NCBI RefSeq assembly: GCF_002804205.1
Contig: NZ_CP024962.1
Coordinates: forward strand, 372,001-436,000
From: Entomoplasma freundtii
GTDB lineage: Bacteria; Bacillota_I; Bacilli_A; Mycoplasmatales; Mycoplasmataceae
Direction of reading: 5' to 3'
Length of the DNA: 64,000 bases
Every line of letters starts with the position of its first letter. Position 1 is the stretch's first letter. A program made the translations under genes and the position numbers. The notes beneath the pieces are model-generated. The model saw only the letters and a list, made by a program, of their open reading frames with translations. It did not search any database and had not been told where the DNA came from. Positions 54,992 through 64,000 of the stretch are shown piece after piece.

Positions 54992-56359
54992 TTATAAATA
55001 TTTTCTTAAATAAGTATCCAACTCACTAATAGCTACGCGTTCTTGACTCATTGTATCGCGATGACGCACCGTTACTTGGTGATCGACAGCAGAATCAAAG
55101 TCGTAGGTCACAATTAAAGGGGTTCCAATCGCGTCTTGACGACGATAGCGTTTTCCGATATTACCCGTTTCATCATAAGTAGCATTGAAATTAGTTAACA
55201 AAGTTTCAAAAAGCTCCGATGCTGCTAGCTTTTGTTGCTTTTGTAGCGGTAGAACTGCTACTTGGTAAGGCGCCAATTTAGTTGGTAATTTCATGACGAT
55301 TCGCTCTTCACCGTTAGCAAGTTTCTCTTTAGTGAAAGCCTCGCAAAAAATAGCTAGCAATAGTCTTTCGACACCGACTGAAGGTTCAATAACTTCAGCT
55401 AATATTTTTTGGTTTTTTGTCGGTTCCAGATAGGTTAGATCAGCACCACTACCATTTTGGTGAGCTGTTAAATCGAAAACTCCGCGGTGGGCTAAACCTC
55501 AAAGTTCCTCTCACCCAAAAGGGAAGTGATATTCAAAATCAATCGTTCTTTTTGAATAATGGGCAAGATCATCTTTAGGAATTTCGTGCAATCGATAATT
55601 TTTTGGATTAAGTCCTACTCTTTGGGCCAAGAATGTTTCTACTTGGTTCATTCAGTAAACAAATCAATCCTTTTCATCTTCTGGGTTATAGAAGAATTCC
55701 AATTCCATTTGTTCAAATTCACGAGTTCGGAAAATAAAATTTCCTGGCGTAATTTCATTACGAAAGGCCTTACCAATTTGGCCAACCCCAAAAGGTAGTT
55801 TCTTGCGTTGCGAACGTTGAACATTCTTAAAATTAATAAAAATACCTTGGGCGGTTTCTGGTCTTAAGTAAACTGTTGATTTTTCTGATTCAATTACTCC
55901 TTGGTTAGTTTTAAACATTAAAGTAAATTGACGAATTTCTGAAAAATTATGCGAGCCACAATTAGGACAAGGTAATTTTTGCGATTTAATGTAGTCAGCA
56001 AGTTCGGGAATTGATAACTTTGCCCAGGCAAAACTAGGGTCAAAAGCTTCAATTAATTTATCAACACGATAACGCGAATGGCAGGTTTTACATTCAATTA
56101 GTAAGTCATTGAAGCCACTTAAATGGCCTGATGATTTTCAAACATTAGTGTTTAAGATAATAGACGAATCAATTCCGACATTAAGAGGGTTCTTGCTCAC
56201 AAAATAACTTCATCAAAGTTGTTTTAAGTTATTTTTGATTGCCACCCCTAGTGGTCCATAATCTCAACTATTCGCTAGCCCTCCATAGATTTCCGATCCT
56301 TGAAAAACAAAGCCCATATCTTTTAAATGGGCTACCAATTCATCAATATTTTTGGTCAT
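54992..56359 (-). CDS. glyS: Glycyl-tRNA synthetase (dimeric type)
   Basis: 455-residue class II alpha-2 GlyRS. It begins [38 protein letters not shown] (abridged motif region), with a Cys4-like insertion ([15 protein letters not shown]), motif 2 [24 protein letters not shown] and motif 3 [13 protein letters not shown]. The C-terminal anticodon domain is [14 protein letters not shown] 56359 follows AGGAG. It lies between recO and dnaG as in Mesoplasma-type genomes. Confidence 0.95.
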
Positions 56360-56379
56360 TTAATTCTCCTAACAAACAA

Positions 56380-56404
56380 GAAAGTCAGACAAAAGCCGAC
56401 TTTC
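56380..56404 (-). terminator. Weak hairpin between recO and glyS
   Basis: GAAAGTC and GACTTTC 7-bp stem with an 11-base loop in the 79-base recO-glyS gap. It lacks a good T-run, so it may be only a partial terminator or attenuator. Confidence 0.4.
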
Positions 56405-56438
56405 ATTTAGATAACAATGTTTCATTTTACTTAATAAC

Positions 56439-57236
56439 CTAGTCACTTGTCAAGACACTATCAGTGTAGATTTCTGGCGCTAGTTTTCGGAACATTGGTT
56501 TATTCTTTATTAACTTTAAAGGTTGATTAGTAATTCCTAAGACAAGTTCATAATAGTCAAGTAAAGCGCTCCCCAAAATTAAAAGGTGGGTTGTAGAAAA
56601 ATAACATTCCTCACTCGACCAAAAATCATGATTATGGAGTCTTTCAATAAAGGATAGTCAATCTCGATTCTGGCTTTTTTCAAAACTTTCTTGACATTTT
56701 TGACAAACTCATTTCAATTCATTTAGAGAAAAAAACGAATATTGCTGAAGAAGTTTGTAACAACGACCACAACGATTTAATAAATTAGGACCACCAAAAG
56801 TTGGCAAATGATAGAACAAAAAACGCACAAAAGTATTTAATGGTTTCGAGTCATCATTAAAATTATTGAAAGCTTTGTTTAAATCTCAAAACAACTGAGG
56901 GTTTGGTTCCCAACAACTTTGAGCATCTTGGATAATTTGACTTAGAGCTACCGCATATAAATAATTATTATAATTCTCAGTTATGGCCAAATGATCAGCA
57001 AGAAAATGGCCAGTTTTTAGACGAGATAATTTATTTTTAGTTCGCGTAGGAAAAAATATATATTCTCCTAAAGTAAACGTGACTAATGAATAACGGTTTT
57101 TAGAAGTTAATCTATTAACCCCAGGCGCTAGCAGTTTTACTAACCCTCAATTTTCTGTAAAAAGGGTCACAATTTTGCTAGTATCTTCATAATCTCAAGT
57201 TTGTAGTACTAAGCCCTTAGTACTTCTTGTCGACAT
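56439..57236 (-). CDS. recO: DNA repair protein RecO
   Basis: 265 residues: an N-terminal OB fold (STKGLVLQTWDYEDTSKIVTL), a helical body and a zinc-finger region (NRCGRCYKLL then WVCQKCQ, four Cys). It helps RecA load on single-stranded DNA during repair. It contains many TGA=Trp codons and no long standard-code frame. Its ATG at 57236 shares one base with the TAA of era (TAATG). The length is normal. Confidence 0.88.
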
Positions 57237-58138
57237 TAATATTTGTCCTTATCATAACCCATCTTCTTTAGGAGACTGGGCGAGTTCCGCCAATTCTCTT
57301 GAACTTTTACAAACACTTCTAAATGAATATTTTTATTAAAAAGGCGTTTCAACTCCTTACGTGTTTTGTATTTAATATCCTTAATTTTGTCACCTTGATG
57401 TCCTAAAATAATGCCTTTTTGTGATTGGCGTTCCACAATAATTGTGGCTAGAATATTAATATCAGTGGTCGTTTGTTGAAGCTCATCTACTAAAATTGCA
57501 ACACTATGTGGTACTTCTTGCCCAGCCTTAAAAAGGATGTTTTCCCGTAAAATTTCTTTGATTAGAAAACGGGTTGATTGATCAGAATGTTGCCCGTTAG
57601 GATAAAATTGATAGTCACTTTCTGGAACTAAATCTACCAAAGCTTGTATTAAATTTGCTTTGGAATTATCATCACCAACATTAAACGTAATCACTTGTTC
57701 TAATTCTGGTGCAATTGTTGCCCATTCAGCAATTTTAGTTTGTAATTCTTCTGGTGTAACCAAGTCAGTTTTTGAAATTAACAATACTTTTGGTACATCT
57801 TTTTTTAATAAATCTTTAAGAAGTAATAAATCATTCTTACCAATCTTTTCGTTCGCCGGAACGACAAAAAGAGCCACATCACTATCTTTAATGCTTCGGA
57901 AGGCTGTACTATTAAGCACTTTATCAAGTTCTTTTTGTGGTGTGTGCACTCCAGGAGTATCCATGAAGATTAATTGGTAGTCATCTTCTTTTGTCAAAAT
58001 ACCTCGAATATTATTTCGGGTAGTTTGCGCTTTATTGGTTACAATAGAAACTTTTGTTCCAATTAAATTATTAACTAAGGAAGATTTGCCAACATTTGGT
58101 CTTCCTACAACTGAAACAAAACCTGATTTAAAACTCAT
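57236..58138 (-). CDS. era: GTPase Era
   Basis: 300 residues. G1 VGRPNVGKSSLVN, G2 QTTRNNIRGI, G3 FMDTPGVH, G4 SKTDLV, and a C-terminal KH domain with VERQSQKGIILGHQGDKIKDI. It binds the 3' end of 16S rRNA in 30S maturation. The gene has no in-frame TGA. Its ATG shares one base with the TAA of ybeY, and its own stop shares a base with recO's ATG, making a coupled trio. Confidence 0.97.
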   Translation of the reverse strand: MSFKSGFVSVVGRPNVGKSSLVNNLIGTKVSIVTNKAQTTRNNIRGILTKEDDYQLIFMDTPGVHTPQKELDKVLNSTAFRSIKDSDVALFVVPANEKIGKNDLLLLKDLLKKDVPKVLLISKTDLVTPEELQTKIAEWATIAPELEQVITFNVGDDNSKANLIQALVDLVPESDYQFYPNGQHSDQSTRFLIKEILRENILFKAGQEVPHSVAILVDELQQTTTDINILATIIVERQSQKGIILGHQGDKIKDIKYKTRKELKRLFNKNIHLEVFVKVQENWRNSPSLLKKMGYDKDKY

Positions 58139-58650
58139 TAATTAGCCTCTTGTTCTAATTCTAAATAATCGTCGGGGGCAAAACGAATTTCATATCTTAA
58201 GCCAACACCTTCTAAAATTTCATCTTGCAAACCAAACATTTTTTTCTCATCATCTAAACTAGTTTCATGATCATATCCTAAAAGATGCAAAAAGCCATGA
58301 GTAATTAAAAAGGCCATTTCTTCTTCTAAAGTATGATTATATTTTCCAGCCTTGCGTTGAGCTTCATCGAAGCAAATAATGATATCACCGATTTCTCAAA
58401 AACCAGTTGCTTGCACTTCTTTCGGGTTCATTTCTAAAGGAAAGGACAAAACATCAGGAATATAATTTTTTTGTCGATATTGGTGATTCAAATTTTGGGC
58501 TTTTTCTTCAGTGACAAATTGAACAGTCAAGGATAAATTATCTTGGTGTAAATTTAAAAGCTCAACACCTTTGCCAATAATTTGATCAGCCAGTTTTTCT
58601 CATTGAGCCATATTGATATTAGTATCGTTAACAAAAGATATTTCTAACAT
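58138..58650 (-). CDS. ybeY: Endoribonuclease YbeY
   Basis: 170-residue metal-dependent endoribonuclease for 16S rRNA 3' maturation and ribosome quality control. The signature [13 protein letters not shown] holds the three His that bind zinc; [10 protein letters not shown] and GDIIIC precede it as usual. ATG 58650 follows GAGGTGG. It sits 23 bases after the C39-peptidase gene stop, and its TAA overlaps the era ATG by one base. Confidence 0.95.
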
Positions 58651-58673
58651 TGTCTACCACCTCGCTCGTTTTA

Positions 58674-60710
58674 TTATACCATACCCTCCCTTAAAGGCAT
58701 TATGCCCCCCAAAGGACCAAAAGCCAGATTTGAAGTACCGAAAATTGTTAAGCCCTTCTCGGCATTTAATTTTAAAAACAAATTTAGTAATTGCTTTTGG
58801 TCATTTATCGGTAACGCACTTAGACAGTCATTAAATAAATAAACGTTTGCCTCAAGGCAGCAAAAGTGTAAAAAATTAATTAGTTGTCGTTGCTGCAAAG
58901 TTAAAGCGGAGTCACAATTGGTAAGAAAAGTTAATTTGTAAGTTCTCAATCAATAGTCCAGATTTAATTGTTGGATAAAACTAGTGGTAAGGTTTTGGTT
59001 TTTCCAAAAAAGATTATGGCAAACTAAGCCCGGCAAAATTATCCCTTTGTCATCCAAATAGATAATTTTCAAGTGGTAATCAACTAACGGTTTTTCATTT
59101 CATGTAAAAGGTTTTTCTTGTTTGTCCCAAGTAGCAAAAAAATGAGTTAATTGTTGTTTAGAAAGAATGATTTGAAGATTATTGGGCGACGAAAATGATG
59201 GAGGTCAATTTCAATTGATTAATGAATCCCAATTTTTTCAACCAAAACTTTTTAATTTCTGGGGTTTTAATAAAGATGTCTGGTTATCTCGGCGATAAGA
59301 CTTAGAATGAAAAAAATTAAGGTTTTGAAACTCACGTAAAGTGGTCTTTTGCTCATAGAAATTAAGAACTTTATCCGTTAATTCGTTTGTTAAATGGAAT
59401 CAAAGATAAAGTAAATTAAAGCAATAAAGTAAATCTAAACTTAAAATTTGGTTATGGTTAAAAAGTCAAAATATCACCAAAAAGAGACCGTAAGTTAAAA
59501 ATTTTTGGCAGAAACTAGTCCAAGTATTTTTGGTAAGCATAGTCAATTGATAATTTTTTTGTTTCGTTAAATAATCTTGAAAAGTATTCCCTAAATTTGC
59601 CAATTCACCTTCAATTAACCCCCGTTTGCTAAATAAAATACGGTTTTCCAAATAAATCTGGAGTTCTTTTTGATAAAGATTGGCAGTAGTTTTTAAAATA
59701 GAGCTTTGGCTTTTTCTTTTATAACTTTGCCACCAATTGAAAAGATTATTCAAAAGACATAAAAATAATGGTGGTAAAATCAACATTCAATGATTTTGGA
59801 TAATTAAATAAGTTAAAAAGGGCCCATAGAGGCAAAAATTAATCAAGGCCAAAATACCAAGTCAAAAACTTTGCAAATTATTTCAACAAGTGTTGGCTGT
59901 CCGTAATCATACTTGCCAATCTTCGCTATTTTTAAAAGGTGCGAGTAATTCATTTTGCTCCCAAATCTCCCAAAACTTGGTTCATGTTTGAAAAGATATT
60001 TTCTGCCATAGTCAACCATCTAAAGCTTTTGCTAGCAAACCGCATAGTAAAAGACTAATAAAAGCTAATAATTCTCAAAAATTAATTGTTTGTAAAATTA
60101 ATCATTGATTAAAAATCTTAATAAAAAAAGCGCTCAAAAACCAAGCTAAATTTTGGAGAAGACCAGTACCTAAAAGAAGCCCTAAAAACAACGAATTTTT
60201 TTTGGTTCATCGTTTTAATGTGCCTCACTGTCAATCTGTTTTTCAAAAACCTTGTCTTTGAAAAACAAAAATTTGTCCTAGGTAACGTTCCTTCAGATTA
60301 AGATGAGTAATTTTTTGGTCACGTTTTGTTGTTGAAGGATCGGTGATCCAAACAAAATTATTTGAAATGCGTGTCAAAATAACATAATGCTTAAGCCCTA
60401 AATCGTTTAAGATATTTAAAATAATCGGGGTGCTTTGTTTATTGACTAAAAGACTCTCAAAGTCGCAATGGTAGCCATCGCCTTGAAGTTTATAACAACT
60501 GCCTAATTTTTGCAAATCAAAAAACGAAAGCCCTTCGTTTGGTAATTTCGGATAATTATTTTTTAATTCTGAAAGCGTAATTTGTTGATTATGAAAATAA
60601 TCAATTAACATGGCTAAACAAGCAAAACCGCAATCATTTCACGATTCTTGCGGCACAAAATGATAATTATTAAATGATTGATGGGTTATGGATTGATAAC
60701 GATTTCTCAT
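58674..60710 (-). CDS. C39-peptidase ABC transporter-like protein with degenerate ATPase
   Basis: 678 residues laid out as a peptidase-containing ABC transporter (PCAT). Residues 1-145 are a C39 protease with the full set: Gln21, Cys27 in NDCGFACLAM, His108 in KHYVILT and Asp124 in ITDP, at spacings close to ComA (Q-C 6, C-H 81, H-D 16). Residues 165-420 hold about six membrane helices. The last 190 residues are where the nucleotide-binding domain should be, but there is no Walker A, the signature reads ALTLQQRQ instead of LSGGQ, Walker B reads VYLFND, and the H-loop His is Asn. The frame is open and intact. Such proteins normally cleave double-Gly leaders and export the peptide; here only cleavage looks possible unless a partner supplies ATP. 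Confidence 0.82.
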
Positions 60711-60745
60711 GTTTTGTGAAACCCCATCATAGTTTCGGAAAAATT

Positions 60746-61294
60746 TTAATAATCGTAAACAATTTCTGTCTTAATTTTTTGGGCAGTTTCGTCATTTTCA
60801 AGATATTGAATTAACGCTAAACCAAAATCAAAGACTGCGCCGACACCAACACTAGTAATAATGTGGCCATCCACCACGACTTGCTTAGGTGATTTGTCAT
60901 TTGCTTCTTTTAAAAATTCGTTGGCTCCTGGATAATGCGTGACACTAACACCGTTTAAAATTCCTGCTTTACCAAGAATTTGCGGTGCAGCACAAATCGC
61001 AGCCACCAGTTTATTTTCTTCATGAAATTCTTTGACTAATTTCAGCACTATTTCGTTATTGATTAAATCCTTTGTTCCAGGACCGCCAGGAATAATTAAC
61101 CCGTCGTAATCAACAATTTTGAGCTTACTTAATTCCTTTTGAGCGCGGAATTTAATGTCGTGAGACCCAACAATATCCAAACTATCTGTCGAAAATAAAT
61201 CGACTTCAATTTTTGCCCGACGTAATAAGTCGATTGTGGCAATGGCTTCGGTTTCTTCAACTCCGTTATTTAAAATAATTGCGGTTTTTTTCAT
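60746..61294 (-). CDS. DJ-1/PfpI family protein
   Basis: 182-residue flavodoxin-like alpha/beta protein. The nucleophile elbow AAICAAPQIL holds the conserved Cys near 104; GVEETEA gives the Glu that tunes it; IIPGGPG and HYPGANEFL complete the site. Members act as deglycases, chaperones or oxidative-stress proteins; the exact role here is unknown. ATG 61294 is chosen over an upstream in-frame ATG because AGAGG lies seven bases before it. It is 35 bases upstream of the C39-peptidase gene, and probably in the same transcript. Confidence 0.9.
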   Translation of the reverse strand: MKKTAIILNNGVEETEAIATIDLLRRAKIEVDLFSTDSLDIVGSHDIKFRAQKELSKLKIVDYDGLIIPGGPGTKDLINNEIVLKLVKEFHEENKLVAAICAAPQILGKAGILNGVSVTHYPGANEFLKEANDKSPKQVVVDGHIITSVGVGAVFDFGLALIQYLENDETAQKIKTEIVYDY

Positions 61295-61323
61295 AATTGA
61301 CCTCTTCTCTTTCAATCTTACAC

Positions 61324-61362
61324 AAAAAATACTCCACTTGGAAAGAAGCGGAGTATTTTTTT
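61324..61362 (-). terminator. Terminator of the FtsX-type permease gene
   Basis: AAAAAATACTCC and GGAGTATTTTTT form a 12-bp stem with a 14-base loop. The TAA stop at 61361 touches it. Confidence 0.85.
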
Positions 61363-64000
61363 ATTCATGACTTTCATTCATTAAAATAGAGACCGGAGCA
61401 GTTCGTGCTTTATGCGAAGAAACTCAAAGTGATCCAAAGAATGAAGCGGCAATAATTACTAATGATAGTAATGGTGGCCATCAACTAAAGCCATAAGGAA
61501 TGGCAAAGCCACGGTTAGCAATACTTGTAATTACTCCATAACTAATTACTCAAGCAATAATTGTCGCTAGTAATCAGGCAAGGAATGAGAAGATGGCTAC
61601 AGCACCAAAAGCATAGGACTGAATTTGCCAATTGGCATAACCGAGAGCCCGCATCAATATCATAAATTGTTGGTATTGAGCAATGTAAATATCTCCCACT
61701 AACATGATCAATAAGGAGGCTGTAATAAGGATGGCAATAATTAGCAACATCCCAATTGAAATTGTTAATGAGTAAATTTGGTTAATTAAAGCCTTTTGAC
61801 TTGAAAGAAGAACTTGGTTTTCGATTAAGGTCGTCATTCCTAAACCACCTGTATAAAGTAGTCCTAATGAATACTGTCCAAGGTTATCAATAACGTTAAA
61901 CGAAACTGAGGAAGTTAATCCTTCTGGTTCCTCGACATTTGAGAGCTTACCAGTATGTCATTTTAGAGGCGCATAGTTGTAGGCGTCTTGTTGATTAGAA
62001 AGATAAGTTAATTTGCTTAAATCATTTTTATTGACATAAACATCATCTTCGACATTACGAAGTTTAAACGTTAATAATTTGTCATCCCAAGGCCGGTAAC
62101 CTTGGTTATCCCTAGTATTGACTCGTCCAGGTCCCTCAAATAAAGAAACTTGGGTTCCATAACTTCGGGCATTAGAGTAGCCCATCATCATATTCGCAAC
62201 ATCAGAATCAATTAATAAAAGTTTACTTTCATAGGAAACTAAAGTTCCTACTGATTCGAAGTTAATTTGGAAATTTTGGGCTTGGTTTGGAGAACCATAG
62301 TGAACTGGTGCATTCTGCATATAACTTAAGGCACCAGGACCAGTTTCACTATCAAAAGCATAACGTAACCAATAAGGATATTTTTTCCCGTTTGTTAAGC
62401 GGTCTAGCCCTCCCGGTTCATTTTCACTATTATCGCCATAACTTAAGTCGTAAGGACGGATCATAAAGTAAGTCGTTTGGCTATCATTTTCTCTTCCTCA
62501 AGCCTTTTTAACAGAGAAGGGAACTTCATCACCAGAAACATTTGTTTCGTAATATGAATTTTCACCAGGTCCCTTATTACTTGAATTAGTTGAGGAATGG
62601 AAAAGATCTTCTTCATTAGCTAAATCACTTGGAATGAAAAGTTTAATATTTTTATATTGGAAGTAAGGTCGTAAATAAGATGAAACTAATTGACCATTGT
62701 CGTTTCTAATGGCCAAATCACTAAATAGATAGGCGTTATTAACAAGATTTTGGTCTTGTGTATAAGGATTTTGGTAAGTGAACTTATTATTATCCATTCG
62801 GTACATATCCATTCAACGGTCCGGGTTAGTGCCATCTTTTCAATTATCATCAAAACGGTTTTGACTATTTTTTCAAGAGTTTTGGTAATCTTGCGTATTA
62901 ACTTTCCTTTGGGTTTTTAAAGTATCTTGAGGATTCGCTAATAATTGCGATTTAGCAAAATCTTGGTCATCATAAACTCAAGCATATTTAGGCAAAATGT
63001 CCCAAGGCACATCACCACGATTTGTTCGATAAGTTAATTGACGAGTTCTCGTTAAAGCATTCGTTAATGTTTTATTATGTTTTAACTTATAAGCCGCTTC
63101 TGCTTGACGGTTAGCAACCATTGGAATAGTTAATGTTTTAGTTGAAGCGTTTCAAACTTTTGTCTTGCCTCAATAAATATCATTTTGTGGCAATGGTTTG
63201 CCAGCAAAGATATCCGCAATTTTGTTTTTTGTTTGGAGGTCAAGATACATATTTTGCTTTTCAATATTAGTTAATGAATAAGCATCTTGTGATTGATCAA
63301 TTCCAGTAACATTAATTCCTTGATAATTATTAACATCAACTGGGAGATTTGTAATTAAGGTTTCGCGTTTAGGAATATAAGTTTCGGCATTAAATGAAAT
63401 TCCAAATTGTTCTAAACGTGAAGGGGATTTGTAAATAAAGCTTTTAATATATGGTGGAACCTGAGTCAGAATCGCATTAATGATACTTTCTTTTCAGTTG
63501 TCACCACCTTTGCCACCTGTTCCAGAAATTGAATTAATTACACTGTTAATAATGCTTGGTAAAGCGGCTGTTAAAGCCCTTGAAAAATTTTGAGCTAGTG
63601 CTTGCTTATTGGCATCTAATGTTAAATTATCGTCATAAGCCGACCCCATTAAAGCTTTAATTAAATCCGGTTGTCCGTTTAAAATAATGCCGTAGAATTG
63701 GTCAATAGTTCCGATATTGAAAGATTGGCCTAGAACGGTGAAAAAGTTATTTCCGAACGCTTCTCCGGCTAAACCTAAGAAAACTTCTGGAGTTTCAATA
63801 ACATAAGGGTAGGTATAAGTTAAGTTAGAAAATTCGTATTTATTATCGCTAGATGCTTGGCCATCATTTAATTCAGGGGCAAAAATATAGCGTGGAATTG
63901 GTGAAGATTGGCTAACTAAATCCATGTAACCGCTCGGTTCTTTGTAATAGCCATATTTTGTTCCAGAACTATCAAGTTCTAGCTGACTTGATACCCAATC
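61361..64000 (-). CDS. Large FtsX-type ABC transporter permease, N-terminus outside window
   Basis: The C-terminal 879 residues of a very long protein, open to the right edge. The last 210 residues are an FtsX/MacB-like domain with three or four helices (LLIIAILITASLLIMLVGDIYI, then RALGYANWQIQSYAFGAVAIF with the family R-x-LG motif, and ending with a short charged tail). The rest is an extracellular region rich in Asn, Asp, Tyr and Gly without recognisable domain. In Mollicutes, such giant permeases pair with an ABC ATPase in macrolide or lipoprotein export-like systems; the ATPase is not in the window. Several TGA=Trp codons. Confidence 0.8.

Noticed and set aside
1-64000. Apparent mass pseudogenisation with many short fragments in one frame
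   Set aside because: Every break checked is TGA at a Trp position; with code 4 the genes are full length.
61361-64000. Gly-rich GTGGKGG segment in the large permease as a possible double-Gly peptide substrate
   Set aside because: It lies inside a large extracellular domain and is not an N-terminal leader.
1-64000. CRISPR arrays, insertion sequences, prophage genes, rRNA or replication origin
   Set aside because: No direct-repeat arrays, transposase or integrase motifs, rRNA segments or DnaA-box clusters were found.

Overview
The window is a piece of a Mollicutes chromosome that reads UGA as tryptophan (genetic code 4). Almost every long gene carries in-frame TGA codons exactly where the family has a conserved Trp. 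The clearest case is two consecutive TGAs at 52409-52414, inside the invariant WWIRQ motif of the primary sigma factor. AT-rich DNA, wall-less gene content, lipoprotein signal peptides of the MKKLLAILGA...VVAC type and the gene order ybeY-era-recO-glyS-dnaG-rpoD point to the Spiroplasma/Entomoplasma/Mesoplasma group. I cannot fix the genus. All genes below were assembled through TGA=Trp; what looks like fragmentation under the standard code is not decay.

Layout. 1-2844 (+): pepP (left end cut), a MurR/RpiR regulator and a PatB/MalY C-S lyase. 2901-7997 (-): nfo, ribF, tRNA-Lys(CUU), an 880-residue YhgE/Pip-like membrane protein and a small coiled-coil membrane protein. 8080-11722 (+): plsY and a large lipoprotein. 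11776-16206 (-): UPF0154 protein, transketolase, yqeH and a DEDDh exonuclease-like protein. 16297-19909: an orphan helical protein (+), then rpsU, an acidic low-complexity protein, coaE and a small basic protein (-). 19939-22405 (-): a four-helix membrane protein and holA. 22580-22825 (+): rpsT. 22870-29805 (-): AEC transporter, comEC, valS and a second MurR/RpiR regulator. 29806-30345 is the only long gap. 30346-36847: P-type cation ATPase, engB and a block of four lineage-type unknown genes. 36902-43020 (-): aspS, hisS, rsh, apt. 43124-58650 (-): secDF, a YitT-family protein, a DEAD-box helicase, a Nif3-like protein, trmK, rpoD, dnaG, glyS, recO, era, ybeY. 58674-64000 (-): a C39-peptidase ABC-type protein with a degenerate ATPase, a DJ-1/PfpI protein and the C-terminal part of a huge FtsX-type permease (right end cut).

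Most of the content is housekeeping: tRNA charging (Lys tRNA, ValRS, AspRS, HisRS, GlyRS), ribosome assembly GTPases (YqeH, EngB, Era), YbeY, replication and repair (HolA, DnaG, RecO, Nfo), stringent response (Rsh), purine salvage (Apt), cofactors (CoaE, RibF), lipid synthesis (PlsY), sugar carbon flow (Tkt) and secretion (SecDF). Genes are packed tightly. Three junctions (exonuclease-yqeH, ybeY-era, era-recO) overlap by one base as TAATG, which implies translational coupling. Rho-independent hairpins separate the transcription units, many shared by convergent genes, and several promoters appear to be of the extended -10 (TGnTATAAT) type.

The most unusual items are the C39-peptidase transporter at 58674-60710, whose protease triad is intact while its ATPase has lost Walker A, signature and H-loop; a RibF whose FAD-synthetase motif is destroyed while its riboflavin-kinase motif is intact; a P-type ATPase with an altered ion-binding pocket; a Nif3 protein missing one conserved His; and several orphan genes. 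I see no rRNA, CRISPR array, insertion sequence, prophage or replication origin.
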